Origin: Nicotiana tabacum
Taxonomy: Eukaryota; Streptophyta; Magnoliopsida; Solanales; Solanaceae
Direction of reading: 5' to 3'
DNA length: 64,000 bases
NCBI RefSeq assembly: GCF_000715075.1
Contig: NC_134084.1
Span: 97,134,411 to 97,198,410 of the forward strand
Shown here: positions 1-12,022 of the stretch, in pieces
Layout of the letters: each line of letters opens with the position of its first letter
How positions within the stretch are numbered: position 1 is the stretch's first letter
The notes under the pieces: generated by a model
Told to the model about the DNA's origin: nothing
The model's input: the letters and a program-made list of their open reading frames with translations, nothing else
Database searches by the model: none
Program-made: the position numbers and the translations under genes

Positions 1-3000
1 TTAGACTTGTAAACGATTCAGATCAGTTGGTTACTCCTATAGACATACTTTCTAAGTGTTATTGAGTTTAACCTTTACGAAAATGCAGAAATCCTATAGG
101 CATGGTGTTTAAAACGCTGATTTTTATTATTTAAGCCTATAAATGCATTTGCCTAGTGATAGATACATATGCAGAATTCAGGAAACTCTATAGACATGTT
201 CTCAATGTGATAGGCAGAAACGCAGAAACCTATAGACATGGTCTCTATGTATGAAATGCAGAAGCTATAGACATGGTATCTATGTCTGAAATGCAGAACC
301 TATAGACAGGATTTCTATATGAAATGCAGAACCTGTAGGCATGGTTTCTATATGAAAAATGCAGAAGTGCAGGACTTGTAAACATGATTTCTATATGAAA
401 AATGCAGAAGTGAAAACAGGACATGATTGCAGCAGTAAATACCTATGAACATGATATCTACCCTTATGCATACATGAGTGACCCTCCCCTTTTCACTAAA
501 ACCCCATAAGTTATTACAAATTATTACAGCCCAGAATGAATAAAGAAAAGTAAAATAAAATTACATCAGAAAGCTAAAAATCCCAACCAAGGAGAGCCTG
601 ATTCAGACTTTTGTCTGAAGCATGAAGTAAACCAACTCCAAAGATCAAATTCCAAAGCCTTTCTCTTATTTGGGATGTGTTAGAGTTTCCTAAGAGTCTC
701 AAGTGGACTTCATACAGTGCTTACACCCAAATATATTACAGAATTAGATTAGTGCAGTGTGGAAGGGTCAACCCTCAAATGTCCAAGTTCAGAGGGAGCT
801 CAAGGTCCCAAAGTAAGGCTCATAGGAGGGGGGCAGAACTTAGAATCTAAGAGAGAGTGCAAGTGCATAGAGGGGATTTTGGGGAAAGCCAAGACAGGCT
901 GGTGGCCGTACCCAGCAATTGGAAGTGCTGGCACACCCCAACCAGCCTGTTAGCCGCATTGTTTGGGAGTTAGGATCCATTAAAGGATCAAGTCCAGACA
1001 TGAGCAACAATTTGGATGTTGCCATGCTTTGAACATTAACTCAAACACATAGAAGGGAATAAGGGTATGGGGAATTCACACAGCAACAGATGCAAAGAGA
1101 CAACATATTCAATACAGAACATAAATAGTAAAGTAGACAAGATTATTGAAACTATAAAGCAAACACATAGGGATGAAGCTGAAAGTTAAATTAGAACATA
1201 CCAGTTTCAGGGATATAAGAAAAGAAGAGCAGTAGTAAAACCAAATTGCAAAAACACAGCCAGAAGATTTCAGAAGAGAGTAGAGTGTTGAATTGAGAAT
1301 ATAGGAGTATTGAAATTGAAAGTGTTCAATAAGTGTTGTCAGAGTATTGAACTCAAGGTCTTAAATAGTATTGAATTGGAAGTCTGTAAAAGTGCACAAG
1401 GGTCGTGCCCTTTATAGTGCTGGAAGCAAGTAAGAAAAGGTAAGAAAATAGTTTCGAAATCAATCACATAAGGTCTCCCTTCAATTAAGGGATTCTGATT
1501 TCAAACGGGCAAGATAATTAAGGAAAGAGTTTGATCAAAATCTTTTCCAAAGTAGCACAAGAAGAGTAAATACACAGAAGTTATTTAAGGCAAAAGTCCA
1601 GTGGTACATGGTTTGTGAAAATAAGGAAAGGCGATCACTCAACAGCCAGTGAAATCAAAATTACAGGCTTTGTTCGAATGAACCAAGTCAGCAAAAATGA
1701 GGAAAGGGTTTTACTTAAGGAAAATTAGTAACAATGAATCAAACCTTATTAAGAGGAATTCCGAATCAATTAGAAGTTGACAAAACCTTTCGAAGGCAAA
1801 ATTCCTCATATATAAAGCATACAGACATATCGAACAAGAAAGAACTATCATGCGAAAAGCCTAGTATAGAAGAGTTCTGGGTCATAACAAAGAGGCTCAA
1901 TCCAGTACATAGACTCAGAATGAGTTTGAGAGTGTCCAGGGTCCCAAATAGAACCCTAGTCCAAAACACAAGATCAAACTCGCCAAAAAAACCCCCAAAT
2001 CCCAGGGTTTTCAACTCGAGTCAGATATAGAGAAGAGAAGACAAATAATTGAAATAGGCTTAGAGGTCTCTTTCAGGGATTCATGTGAAAATAAACAGAT
2101 AAAATAGCAGGTTCAAGGAAAATAGAATGAAGAACTGATTTGAAGCATAAAGAACACGTTTTAAGAAAGCTTGGAACTTAAACAAGTTTCAAAAGAGAAA
2201 CAAGATAGTATAGCACTTAAGAGAACCGTAGAGGAAACATGTTTAACAAAGAACTCAAACAAAATCCAGAAGAAGGCAACTACTGACCTAAAATCTTAGT
2301 AGAAAATATAGTAAATGAACATAGGGGTAAGCGAACACATAAGATAAACATGTGAAAGCATGATATAGAAACCAGTAGAAGAAAGAACGGAGCACAATAG
2401 AAGGACATGCAAAATAAGGCAAACATAAGAACACAGGAGAAGGACATGCGAGGTAGAAAAGAGAACATAAAAACATAGCATAGACATATTCACATAAAGA
2501 AAAGAAGAAAAGGAGTCATAAAACATTTTAAAACCTTTTCAGAGACCCTAAATCGAAGAGAAGTAATTTTTGAAAGAAAATTAGGAAAAACGTTTAAGAA
2601 CTCAAGTAGAGCACAGACATAGCATAGATATAAGAGAAAAACCTCGAATAGCTTAGGGTTTCAGAGAAACCCTAGAGATGAGAAAGGCTTGGAAGAAGGT
2701 CCGATCTTGAGTCGAAGAGGTCAGAAATAGGCTTCTGATGCTTGAATATGCCGGAGCTAGGCCGGAGAGGCCATTGAACCTTAGATCTATAGAGATCTGA
2801 AAGAACACCATCGAGGTCGGACCTCGAAACTTCGAACACCCAGGGTTTAATGGTGGAAGAGGATGAGTATAGGCGATCCATGGCCTGAGAAGCCATGGGT
2901 TCCAGTGAGATTGTGGTTGAAGGAGGGTGATAGGATAAGGTTTCAGGAACCTTCAAGAGAGTTTGAGAGAGGGAGAGTATTCAAAGGCGGCTGAGAGATG

Positions 3001-3672
3001 GAAATGAGGGTATTAGGGTAGGGTTAGTGAATTAAAAAAGGTAAGGGGTAATCGTGGTCGTTGATCTAAATGATCAACGGCCTGGATTGAAAGAAAGGGC
3101 CAAGCAGGTTAATTGGTTGGGTCAGGGGTCGGGTTAGATTAGAATTGGGACGATCCAATTGGGTTTCAAAATGGGCCAGGTTTTAAATAGCCAGTTTTTT
3201 CCTTTTTATTTTATAAAAAAGAGTAATATGATTTTGAAAGTAAATTAAGAGTACTGGTTCAATTAATAATATATAAATTTTGATTTAAAAATGTTGGAAC
3301 CAATTTTATAACTATAAAAATGCTATTAAATCTTAAAGTAGGCTAGAATTGCAATTATATGCAATTTAGCTTTAAAAATACTAAATAAATTTGTAAAAAT
3401 ATATAAAAATTACCTTAACTATATTTTGGTATAAATATTGGAAATAAAATAAATTATCCACAAAAATGATAATTTGGGGAATAATTATTGGTTTTTATAC
3501 TACTAAAATGAGCAATAAATTGATAAAAAAATCTTTTCAAATTGGGAAAAAATACTAAAACACTTGGGCATGCTTATATATGTGTACATATGTTATTTTG
3601 AAAGTATTTTGTATATGAAAAATATATAGGGAAAAAATTGGGCATAAATAGTGACCTTAATGTACTTATACA
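1..3672 (-). mobile_element. Ogre/Tat-like LTR, continues off the left edge
   Basis: This stretch has no recognisable protein. I read it as a minus-strand LTR because its organisation parallels the giant Ogre LTR at 57984-61763: an AT-rich U3-like block (about 3190-3672), then a GC-richer block with an inverted repeat built on CGTTGATC (3059-3079), then leader-like sequence with many CT-rich runs on the minus strand, then short tandem repeats. The proposed minus-strand start, TGTATAAG, is complementary to the CA at 3671-3672, and immediately to the right the Athila gag resumes. A 94-codon minus ORF at 2672-2956 falls in the leader-like part and resembles nothing I know. The other end and the duplication lie outside the window, so the identity is an inference from layout rather than proof. 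Confidence 0.45.
80..430. repeat. Degenerate tandem repeat, unit about 33-43 bp
   Basis: At least six diverged units are visible, each carrying ATGCAGAA followed by a variant of CCTATAGACATGG and then TCTATATGAAA. Unit length drifts between about 33 and 43 bp. It lies in the U5-like part of the presumed LTR. Confidence 0.7.
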
Positions 3673-4206
3673 AAAGACCATCAAGACTTGAATGAGCTTA
3701 TTGAGGCCTTTGCTGATATGACCCTGTTTGTTGATAAGGTCAAAAGTTTGATTGACCATGGTTTGGATTCTATTATCCGGGTGGACCCTGTATTTGTTGC
3801 TTCTGGAAGCTTTGAGAGTTCTCTGCACCATTTGAATTGCTCCATTAAAATTCTGCCATTGGACTCCCAAAAGGGTACGGTTTATACTCGATAGAATGGA
3901 CATGTTCGTCATTATGATTGTTTGCTTGAAATTCATGGCTCAGATGGCTTCCTCCACACATGTCACAAGCCTTAGATTGACTTGGTTGTTGTGTATTCAT
4001 TGAAAAATTTCAAACTTTTGTGCCAAAGAAACAATTTGCTGCGTTAGTGTATTTAAAGCATCAACCTGATTTACCTTAGGAACCTTCTTAATGATTACAC
4101 GCCCAGATGGACATTGGATGGCATTCTCAGAAATCTCGTTCAACAATTGCAATGCTTTCACCATGGTTTTTCGCATTACAGAACCTCCTGCAGCTGCATC
4201 AATTAC
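3673..4206 (-). pseudogene. Athila-type gag, 3' half (interrupted)
   Basis: Read on the minus strand from 4206 downward, the translation gives a Gag segment with LLNEISENAIQ, VIIKKVPKVNQVDALNTLTQ and, after stops and frame changes, fragments such as QKQQIQGPPG and NPNHGQSNF. These match the C-terminal half of plant Athila-lineage Gag proteins as I remember them. The segment is the continuation of 14629-15349: the two halves are separated exactly by the Tat-type element and its target duplication. Several in-frame stops and frameshifts are present, so it is a dead relic. It ends near 3672, where the LTR-like sequence to the left begins. The plus-strand ORFs here are shadows. Confidence 0.7.
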
Positions 4207-4211
4207 ATTTC
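4207..4211. repeat. Target-site duplication of the Tat element (ATTTC)
   Basis: ATTTC immediately precedes the left LTR boundary and is repeated at 14624-14628 just beyond the right LTR boundary. A 5-bp duplication is what Ty3/gypsy integrases make. The Athila gag is continuous once one copy and the element are removed. Confidence 0.9.
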
Positions 4212-4978
4212 TGTTTACCGTGACAATGGTAACAATAATTAAATTTGTAAATGGGATTCTAAAAATATGTGATCTATTCCTGAGCTAGTTGTTAGAGTAG
4301 TTGATGCTAATAATACGAAGTTTAATGATGAAATGCAAGTTAAAACGAGATAGTAATCGAACCGAGGGGCCTGTTGCCCAGGTATAGGTCTGGTCGAAGG
4401 GGGACCTCGGGGTCGACGTCAGGGTCGAGCTTGGGCTATCGGGGATAGTCGGGAATGGAATAACAGTTAAGATATGATTTAATAAGGCTCTTTATAGTCA
4501 ATACCAGGTGGTAAAATGAAGAACAAATGAGAAAGCGATAAATATTAAAGTGGCCTCGGGACAGTGAGAGAGAGTGAGTTTAGAAAGAAGAGAAAGAGAG
4601 AGATATTATTGTATTTGTGGAGAAAAATGGAGCAAAATCAGCCGAGTCTAAAAAGTAACGGGGATCCCCTTTATATAGGAGGGTAACTCGTTACGGTATA
4701 GGACGTATTAACCGTAAAGTTATGGAGATAAGACGGCTAGACATGACATCTTGAAAATAGGCCCCGGATAGACCAACCATGTTAGGTTAAGTCGCGTGCC
4801 TTGGGAACTCCCCTCTTGCCTTCCGTAGATTGTTGTACTTGTCAGAATATGATATCCTTCGGACCGGCATATATCAAACCTCGAGGATGAGTCTCGACCT
4901 TGGCTTCGAGCTTCGAGGGGCATGACCGCGAGATGGTTCTATGGCGGGAAAATCAGGCCCCCGGATTTGCCGTATATA
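4212..4978 (-). repeat. 3' LTR of the Tat element
   Basis: Aligns over its whole length with 13861-14623. The plus-strand left end is TGTTTACCG. The right end reads GCCGTATATA where the other copy has GCCGTATACA, so the terminal CA has mutated to TA. A TATA-like CTATATAAAGG (minus strand) at about 4670-4680 is the counterpart of the promoter in the 5' LTR. Confidence 0.9.
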
Positions 4979-5160
4979 GATAGTGTCCGCGTTTCTTAGA
5001 TTGAAGATGACAAGAAATGATAAGAAACGGTTCTGAACCCCTGCTTCCTCTGGTGCCCTTGTGAACGGATACAAGGTATTAAGGCACATTACGCGCACTG
5101 TTCCTGTAGATTTTAGCATTGAGTGCAATGGTTGGCTTCCTTTAATATACCCATGATGCT

Positions 5161-5170
5161 TTTATAAATA
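5161..5170 (+). promoter_or_regulatory. TATA-like box for the antisense ORF
   Basis: TTTATAAATA stands about 130 bp upstream of the putative ATG at 5295. A candidate 5'-UTR intron follows: GTATGTTTCC near 5221 to TTTTCTCAG at 5280. It would drive transcription opposite to the element's pol. Inferred from sequence only. Confidence 0.45.
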
Positions 5171-5294
5171 CCTGTCTCTTCCTTTCTAGATTCCATCCTG
5201 TGTTCAAAATCCTTAGTGAGGTATGTTTCCATTCGTTCTCACTCTTTCCTAGGGACACAACCCCTTTTTCTTCTTTTCTCAGATTTCCCCAAGG

Positions 5295-7652
5295 ATGACG
5301 AATATTTCTACTTCTGCTTCCTAGAAGGTTGCGGGCTCATCTTCTTTGCTATTCTCTCGAGGCGAAGTAGATACCCCCCTCCCCCCCGTACCGAGGAGTG
5401 CATTCCGGGACCCTTTGTGATGACCTTCGATTTTAGGGTCGAGAGGCCTCCTCGAAGTCAGGGCGCCGCAAGCCTGTAACTCAATATATTAGCTCTACAA
5501 CGGACATCAAAAGAGTGAAGGCAAACTTCTACTGGGGAGATACCGTGCTCGTGGATATTCCTGCTCAGGATGAGGATATTACGGCTCATAAAGCCTACTT
5601 TCTGAGTGTGTACACCTACCCATTCTCTTTGGGGCTGGTAGGGCCATCCTCTCCCCTAATCGACCCCGTGATTCTCGACTTCTGCCGGAGTTACCATGTA
5701 ACTCTAGGTCAAGTCCACCCTTCGTTCTAGCGCATGGTTTATATGATCAAGCATTATTCGAGCATGATAGAGGGAATGCCCTTCACCCTGAACCATTTGA
5801 TCCGGATGTATATACCTCATCCACTTCGTGGAGGCTTAGTCAAGCTACGTTGTTGAGCCTCGAGGTCCCTTTTTTCCCCCACTGAGGAGTTCGGGGAAAA
5901 TGGTTGGTTAAGCCGATTCATCCGAGTGAGGACGTCTGATCTGATTCCAGCGGAAAAGATGTCGTTCTGTGAGAAGTGGAACACTGGGTGCAAGTTGACG
6001 TGATGCCCTTGCCCTTTCTTGGAAACTTTTCGTTATACATCTGACTCTGCCTTTCTTGTCTTTTTAGCCGCAGCGATCTACCCTGGCGCGGTGCCGAACC
6101 TTCAGGATTGGGTCAGTCGTTTGCACTCAATTTTCCCGTATACTGACCTAGCGTGGCGAGATTTATCCCGAGCTCGGTGGGAGGCCGGAGGCCCTAGAAA
6201 CCTTGAGTCTTGATACATCCATGCATTTGGATATAGCATGCTATTAGTAGCTTTCTCCGTACCGTGCCTTTTAACATCTGCATCTATGCAGGTCTATGAG
6301 GGGCCCTACTGATGAGGGAGGTACCGTCACTCTGATGCATGACGAGGAGAGGAAGAGGCAGGAGAGCATATCGGTTGAGCCACCGGAGCCCAAGAGGATC
6401 AGAGTGGAGGATTCCAAGGTTGACTCATTGGCTCCAGTATTCGGGGTGACGGGAAATCCTCGTGTTGAAGGTGAGGGAGAAAGCAGCTTCTCGGCACCTT
6501 TCAAAGAGCGTTTGGGGTTGATTGATCCTGGGGTCGTGGGAATAGATGCTTCCGGACAGGATTTTGATACTGGCGTAGCTCATATTCACAGTGGTGGGGC
6601 AGTGGATGGGGTATTGAGCACCGACCTTGAATTGATAGGTGGCCGGAGTTTTTCCCGATCCGGGACACCCTTGACAGGCAGTTTGGAGGGGCCTCAAGTT
6701 GGGACCCATGATGAACAGAGGATGGAGATTCAGGTTAACCCCGTTGTCCCATTAGATATCATTGATTCTCCAAAGGGGTAGGTCCTTCCATCTTCTGGAA
6801 TGCAAGAGGAGTCTCGCGAGGAACCTTTCGTGGCGGGAGCACTTATCAAGGGCGGAGACGCACTCGGGAGGATGGTGATCATTCTTGAGGGTAATTCCGA
6901 GGTCAATGCCTCATCTATTTTTGGCGAGATGGGCAGGCTTTGTGAGTGGGTAACTTCATCTAGCCTTGTCTACTACTTCGGGATGCTCCTTCCTTTATCC
7001 TCTTAACTTTTTTATGCGGTTTCAGGCTGAGGCGCTTTATAACAGGGCCCTCGCCCAGTATCAGGACAAGGTGAGTCATCGTGAGCGTGAGAAAGACTTT
7101 TTCACCAAACAGGTTATCCATCCCTTGTTTTCGCTATCATTTGAGCCCTTGTAAAATTTCATCGCTTTTAACTCTTCGTGTCCTGCTCTGTGCAGTGTTG
7201 AGAAGGAAAATGCTTGCTGAGAGGGGAGCTTCGGGCCAGGGATGCTGAAATCTTCGAGCTTATCTGGCCTGTGGGCGAGGTGTCTTCTGAAAGGGACAAC
7301 CTCAGGGAGAGAGTTACCTTGATTGAGCGTTAGCTTTAGGGCACGAAGGAGGATAGCGGCAAGTATAAGAGCCTTCATTTCGAGTTGGTGGCCGTATTTT
7401 TCCGAATCAAAGTTGAGGCCGAGACGCTCGTATCTTCGCATGGGGGAGGAGTGGTTATGGCAGATTTTTGTGTTGAGATAGCGTTCGAGGGGGCTGGCCC
7501 AATTTTACCTCGAACGGTGGATCCATCTTGGACGGGTTCCCCAGTGCTGACCGTCGAGGGCGTATTGGAAGGAAGATTGAGCGGGGTTAAAAATGGAGGT
7601 GGACCCTCGGAGAGCGGGGTCGCCATCAAGAAGGGGCCATCGGGGGATTTAT
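5295..7652 (+). pseudogene. Antisense ORF of the Tat element (Transposase_28-like plus coiled coil)
   Basis: A broken gene running opposite to pol. It opens with MTNISTSAS, then in shifting frames gives pieces including TEECIPGPFV, LSVYTYPFSLG, DPVILDFCRSYHVTLGQVHP, GGLVKL, FIRVRTSDLIPAE, EKWNT and RDLSRARWEA. These resemble the conserved region annotated in plants as putative gypsy-type transposon protein (Pfam PF04195). From about 7021 and 7199 come Glu/Arg/Lys-rich helical stretches (AEALYNRALAQYQDK, VEKEN, TKEDSGKYKSLHFELV), the coiled coil expected at the C-terminus. Two candidate GT-AG introns separate these exons (about 6942-7023 and 7111-7195). Function unknown in the family. Stops and frameshifts show it is no longer functional. 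Confidence 0.7.
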
Positions 7653-8079
7653 AATCACCTAGATGCAAACTTTGAGGCCGTCGGTTCGGCGATAGATTAG
7701 GATCTGCAATTTATTCCTGTTAATTTCCCTGCTTGTTGTACAGTACTTTTATTTTGGCATATGTATGAGGAGAACTTTGCGACTCTGTTTCCCTTATTCC
7801 TTTTCTGTTTTGAATTCAACAACGATTGTCAAAAAAACCTTAGATCTGCAATATAGCCTGTGGCTTTTTGGGCTGACTCGAGAATTTGTCGTATGGCTGG
7901 TTGATGCGGCCTCCAGCGTGAACTACCGTGAGGGATCTCACACTTTTGCCCCGCCATCTTGCATTGGGTTTCCGGGCTGAGTTTGTCCCGAGCCTAGTTG
8001 ATTTTCGCTCTCCCGTGCCCGCACGGTCGGGAGATGATGGTTCTTATCTTTTGCCCTTGGGCATTATGCTGTTTCAACT

Positions 8080-8600
8080 ATTTTAGGTCCAGTCTCCGAA
8101 TCGCATTGCGATTCGAGCTTTAATTGACCCTAAAGTTCTTTCATGCCTGTATGGGCGGGCAACGATGTCCCTTTGTGTTTTGGGGTGGAAGTGACCTTAC
8201 AGGCGCGTGGCCCGGAGGCTCACTCAGCTGGTCGTCAGTGGCATTTATGCCGTGCCGTTAGGCATGTTGCAGTTTAACTATTTGTAGTCCAGTCTCCGAG
8301 TCGTGTTGTGATTCGAGCTTTAATTGACCCTTAATCATATTCCAACCAGCGATAGTGTCTCTTTCGCTATTTTGGTCATTGAGACCTTTCAATATGTGGC
8401 CCGGAGGCTTGCATAGTTAACTATTTTGGATCCGGACTCTGAATAGGGTTACGATTCAAGCTCATTTTAATCCTCAAATTGTCCATTTTTAAGCTGGTGA
8501 CAACTGCTCTTACAGTGTTTTGGTCGTAGAGACCTTTCAATATGGTGCCCGGAGGCTCGTTTGGCTGGCCACAATAGCTCCTACGCTGTTTTTCCCGTGG
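8080..8600. repeat. Three diverged tandem units of about 150-190 bp
   Basis: The core TCCAGTCTCCGAATCGCATT recurs in altered form near 8092, 8284 and 8431, each followed by GATTCGAGCT-like sequence and then TTGACCC or a variant. Further shared words are GACCTTTCAATATG and CCCGGAGGCT. Confidence 0.65.
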
Positions 8601-9048
8601 TCTTTTTGTAGGATTTGTTTTCCTCTTGTTAAGGTCTTTTGAAATAATTTTGCCTAACCCATCGTCGGTTCTGGAAGAACCTCGATTTCAAGTCGTTATC
8701 GGCGATGTTTGAGCACCTCGGAAGGTTCATAGCTCGTAGGTTGAGTAGGTTGAAGCCTTTTGATATAGAGCTGACATGGTCGAAGCTCGTTTTTGCATGT
8801 TGAGGGAAGCATGTTTTAACCGGTTCTTTCCGAAGTAAATTCGAAGTAGTGGCCTGCAATTTTTGTTTAGTGACGGTCGGGCATCCCCGAGTTGCATTAG
8901 TTTGGCTATATCAGTCGTTTTGACTATAGTCATATGTGTTTGGCCGGATCCATTTTTGATATAGAGTGATAGTTCAGGAGTCTACACCGAGGGTATGCCC
9001 TTTTGGGACTCTTACAAATGCGACGTATAGCCTGAACTTCGGGATTTT

Positions 9049-9186
9049 CATGCCTGTTGAGGTCTTACAATTTGTCATGCCTGTTGAGGTCTTACAGTTT
9101 GTCATGCATGTTAAGGTCTTACAATTTGTCATGCCTGTTGAGGTCTTACAGTTTTGTCATGCATGTTAAGGTCTTACAGTTTTTGT
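9049..9186. repeat. 27-bp minisatellite, five units
   Basis: Units start at 9049, 9076, 9103, 9130 and 9158, each a variant of CATGCCTGTTGAGGTCTTAC plus ARTTTGT. As 27 is a multiple of three, the plus strand shows a nine-residue peptide repeat (VMPVEVLQF), probably a by-product. Confidence 0.9.
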
Positions 9187-9797
9187 AATGTAGAATAGAT
9201 CTAGTTATGTCGAGTCTGCCCGCTAGGGGTCTTACAGTTTCGGGTTTTTCAGCGCATGGTGATTAATGACAGTCTCCAAGTCATCGAGTTTGTTTAAGCT
9301 TGAAGACCGCTTTTTGTGAGATCAGAATTGCCTTGTAGGGACTTTATGAGCCTAGAATTCCGACCCTGGGGTCGTGTGGGTGCTGAATTACTGACGCTAA
9401 GTCTCCGAGTATCTCGGGACACATTTGGTGGAGAGGCCTTCGCCGTGGGCATGTTGAAATCCCCTTTTCTGGAGTACGAGATGCCGAAAGATATTCTTTA
9501 TTGTTTGGTGTAAATATATACTATTTTGTTTTTGCGAGTTCAGCCCGCACAGGTGCCGCTCCTTGGGTCGTCCGACCCGCTACGTTGTTCCCTATTGAAG
9601 CCTTGTTCGTCTTTCCCCCGAGGCGGGAATGATTGCGAAAGAAATCTTGGGGGCTCCTTGAATCCTTCTTGGGAGATATATGGACATCATCTCATTAAAA
9701 ACCTTGATGGCAAAACCCATTTCGGGATAAAAAAACCGGAAGGAAAAGAGTGCGACGTTTGCTCGAGGATATGTTTGGGGTTCCACATCCGACCGCC

Positions 9798-10990
9798 CTA
9801 GCAGTAATACAACTTAAGCATCGATATATTACAATTACTCGGAAGTTGCTCGCCCTCCATGGTACCAAGCTTATTGGATCCTTTGCCAACTATCCCAAGG
9901 ATACAGTATGGTCCTTCCCAATTTTGGCCCAGCTTCCCTTTATTAGGGTTTCTGGTGTTGAGGGTAACCTTCTTTCGGACCAAGTCTCCAATTCCGAACT
10001 AGCAAGGCTTCCCGTCTTTCATCGAGCAGCTCGAGGGTCGTTGCCATGGCTTCATTGTTTGATCCCTTGCTACTGTGTCGTAATCTGCTACTTGGTTCCC
10101 CGATCTCCACCGCTATTAGTGCCTCGTCACTATACACTACGGAAAAAGGTGTCTCCCCGGTGCTCGATTTTGGAGTTTTCCGATATGCCCATAGCACCTC
10201 GGGCAGCGTTTCTCTCCATTTTCCCTTGGCGCTTTCCAACTTCTTTTGCAAGTTTTGAATGATGGTTTTATTTGTAGATTCGGCCTGCCCGTTCGCACAC
10301 GGGTGGTATGGCGTTGACAGGATTCTCTTGATTTTGTTGTCTTCAAGGAACTGTGTTACATTTCTCCTGATGAATTTCCTCCCGTTGTCGCATGTTATTT
10401 AGGATGGGATCCCGAACTGACATATGATGTGTTCCCATATAAAATTGATGACTTCCTTCTCTCTTATTTTCTCGAAGGCCTGCACTTCCACCCATTTTGA
10501 GAAATAGCCAGTCATAAATAAAATGGATCTGGCCTTACCTGGCGCCGTTGGCAAAGAGCCGACAATGTCCATCCCCTACTTAATGAATGGCCATGGTGAT
10601 AAAATGGAATGCAGTTGCTCCCCGGGCTGGTGGATCATGGGAGCGAATCTCTGACACTTGTCACATTTTCGGACGAATTCCCTGGCATCTTTTTCCATGT
10701 TGTCCCAATAGTAGCCCGCTCTATTCACTTTTCGGACTAAGGAATCGTCCCTAGAGTGATTTCTGCAGTAGCCCTCGTGGATCTCCCAGAGCACGTAATC
10801 CGTGTCACCTGGTCGCAAGCATATCGCCAGGGGACCATCAAAAGTTCTCTTGTAGAGAGCCCCATTTTCGTCGAGTGAGAACCGGGCCGCTTTGGTTCGC
10901 AGGGCTCTCGATTCTTTTGGATCCGTGGGTAGCTTCCCGTCCTTCAGATAAACGATGTATTTGTTTCTCCAACCCCATGTCAGACTGGTG
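9798..10990 (-). pseudogene. Tat element integrase
   Basis: Minus-strand translation gives the integrase zinc-binding region (HEGYCRNH ... CDKCQRF, ending in the 10576-11193 ORF), then after a stop the catalytic core (SLPTAPGKARSILFMTGYFS, TCDNGRKF, CANGQAESTN), and the C-terminal part including WEGPYCILGIVG near 9900. The enzyme would join element cDNA to chromosomal DNA using an Asp-Asp-Glu triad. The second Asp (CDNG) and the Glu (QAESTN) are visible, but the first Asp is replaced by Gly (MTGYFS). Stops lie before GMDIVG and inside the core. No chromodomain is seen, as expected for Tat. Confidence 0.85.
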
Positions 10991-11069
10991 GAGTTAATTT
11001 TTGTGTGACCTTCCTCGACCACAGATTTGAACAGTTGGACGATAGTTTCGCTGAGCAGGTTTTCTTCTT

Positions 11070-11611
11070 CAGCGGAAGATCCTAGGTTCGCGAGGGCATC
11101 AGCCTCGCAATTTTGCTCTCGAGGTACATGTACTAAGGTCCATTCTTTGAAGCGACGTAATGCGATTTGGATTTTGTCCAAATACCTCTGCATCCTGTCT
11201 CATTGGGCTTCGTAGCTTCTATTTACTTGGCTTAACACGAGGAGCGAGTAGCATTTTGCCTCGACGGTCTCAGCTCCCAAACTTTGGCCAATTCTAAACC
11301 AGCAATCACAGCCTCATACTCGCCTTCATTGCTAGTCAGTTTTGTGATTTTATGGATTATCTGATTATGCCACCGATGGGCCGCTTTAGGACTATACGGA
11401 GTCCGGATCCTCTTACGTTTGTGGCACCATCTGTGAGCAAGGTCCATACCCCGGAGGATGTACCTGATTTTAATAAAAGCTCCTTCTCTACCTCGGGTAC
11501 GAGGGTTTGCGAGAAGTCGGCCATGAAATCTGCCAAGATTTGGAACTTGATGGTCGTCCGAGGTTGATACTCGATGTCATACCTTCCGAGTTTGATGGCC
11601 CACTTGGCCAA
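11070..11611 (-). pseudogene. Tat element RNase H
   Basis: Starts with the connection sequence AKWAIKLGRYDIEYQPRT, then WTLLTDGATNVRGSG carrying the first catalytic Asp, then in another frame TKLTSNEGEYEAVIAGLELA with the catalytic Glu, and ends with VHVPREQNCEADALANLGSS, the conserved end of the domain. At least one frameshift near 11360-11440 and a frame break near 11200 disrupt it. It would degrade the RNA strand of RNA-DNA hybrids during reverse transcription. It lies directly between RT and integrase, the normal gypsy order. Confidence 0.8.
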
Positions 11612-12022
11612 TCAACCAAATAGCTGAGGTTTATGTAGTACACTCCGGAGGGGATAAGTTCACAGGACACGGATACGATGGCACTAAAAGTAAGGCTTCA
11701 GTTTGCGTGAGGCGCTTATTAGTGCGAGAGCAAATTTTTCCAGATGGGGATACCGGGTATCGGCATCCCCCAAGGTTCAGCTCACATAATAAATAGTAAA
11801 TTGCGTACCTTGCTCTTCTCGGACAAGTACACCGCTTACCGCTATTTCGGATACGGCCAGGTATAGGTATAGCGTTTCATCCTCCTTAGGCGTGTGCAGC
11901 AAAGGCGGGCTAGACAGGTACCGTTTCAGTTCTTCCAGGGCATGTTGGCATTTTGGAGTCCATTCGAAGTTGTTCTTTCTTTTGAGTAGGGTAAAGAAAT
12001 GGTGTCTTTTGTCCGACGATCT

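Larger units (their letters stand above)
7653..9797. other. Non-coding 3' region of the Tat element between pol and the antisense ORF
   Basis: No protein is recognisable. It contains the repeat blocks listed separately and many copies of GGTCTTACAG-type and CCGGAGGCT-type short words. The short ORFs here show no family resemblance. Confidence 0.7.

Noticed and set aside
2672..2956. 94-codon minus ORF as a host gene
   Set aside because: No recognisable domain, lies in LTR-like leader sequence rich in CT runs.
6296..6781. 161-codon plus ORF as an independent gene
   Set aside because: It overlaps the decayed antisense ORF region of the Tat element and no domain was recognised; other frames match the family equally poorly.
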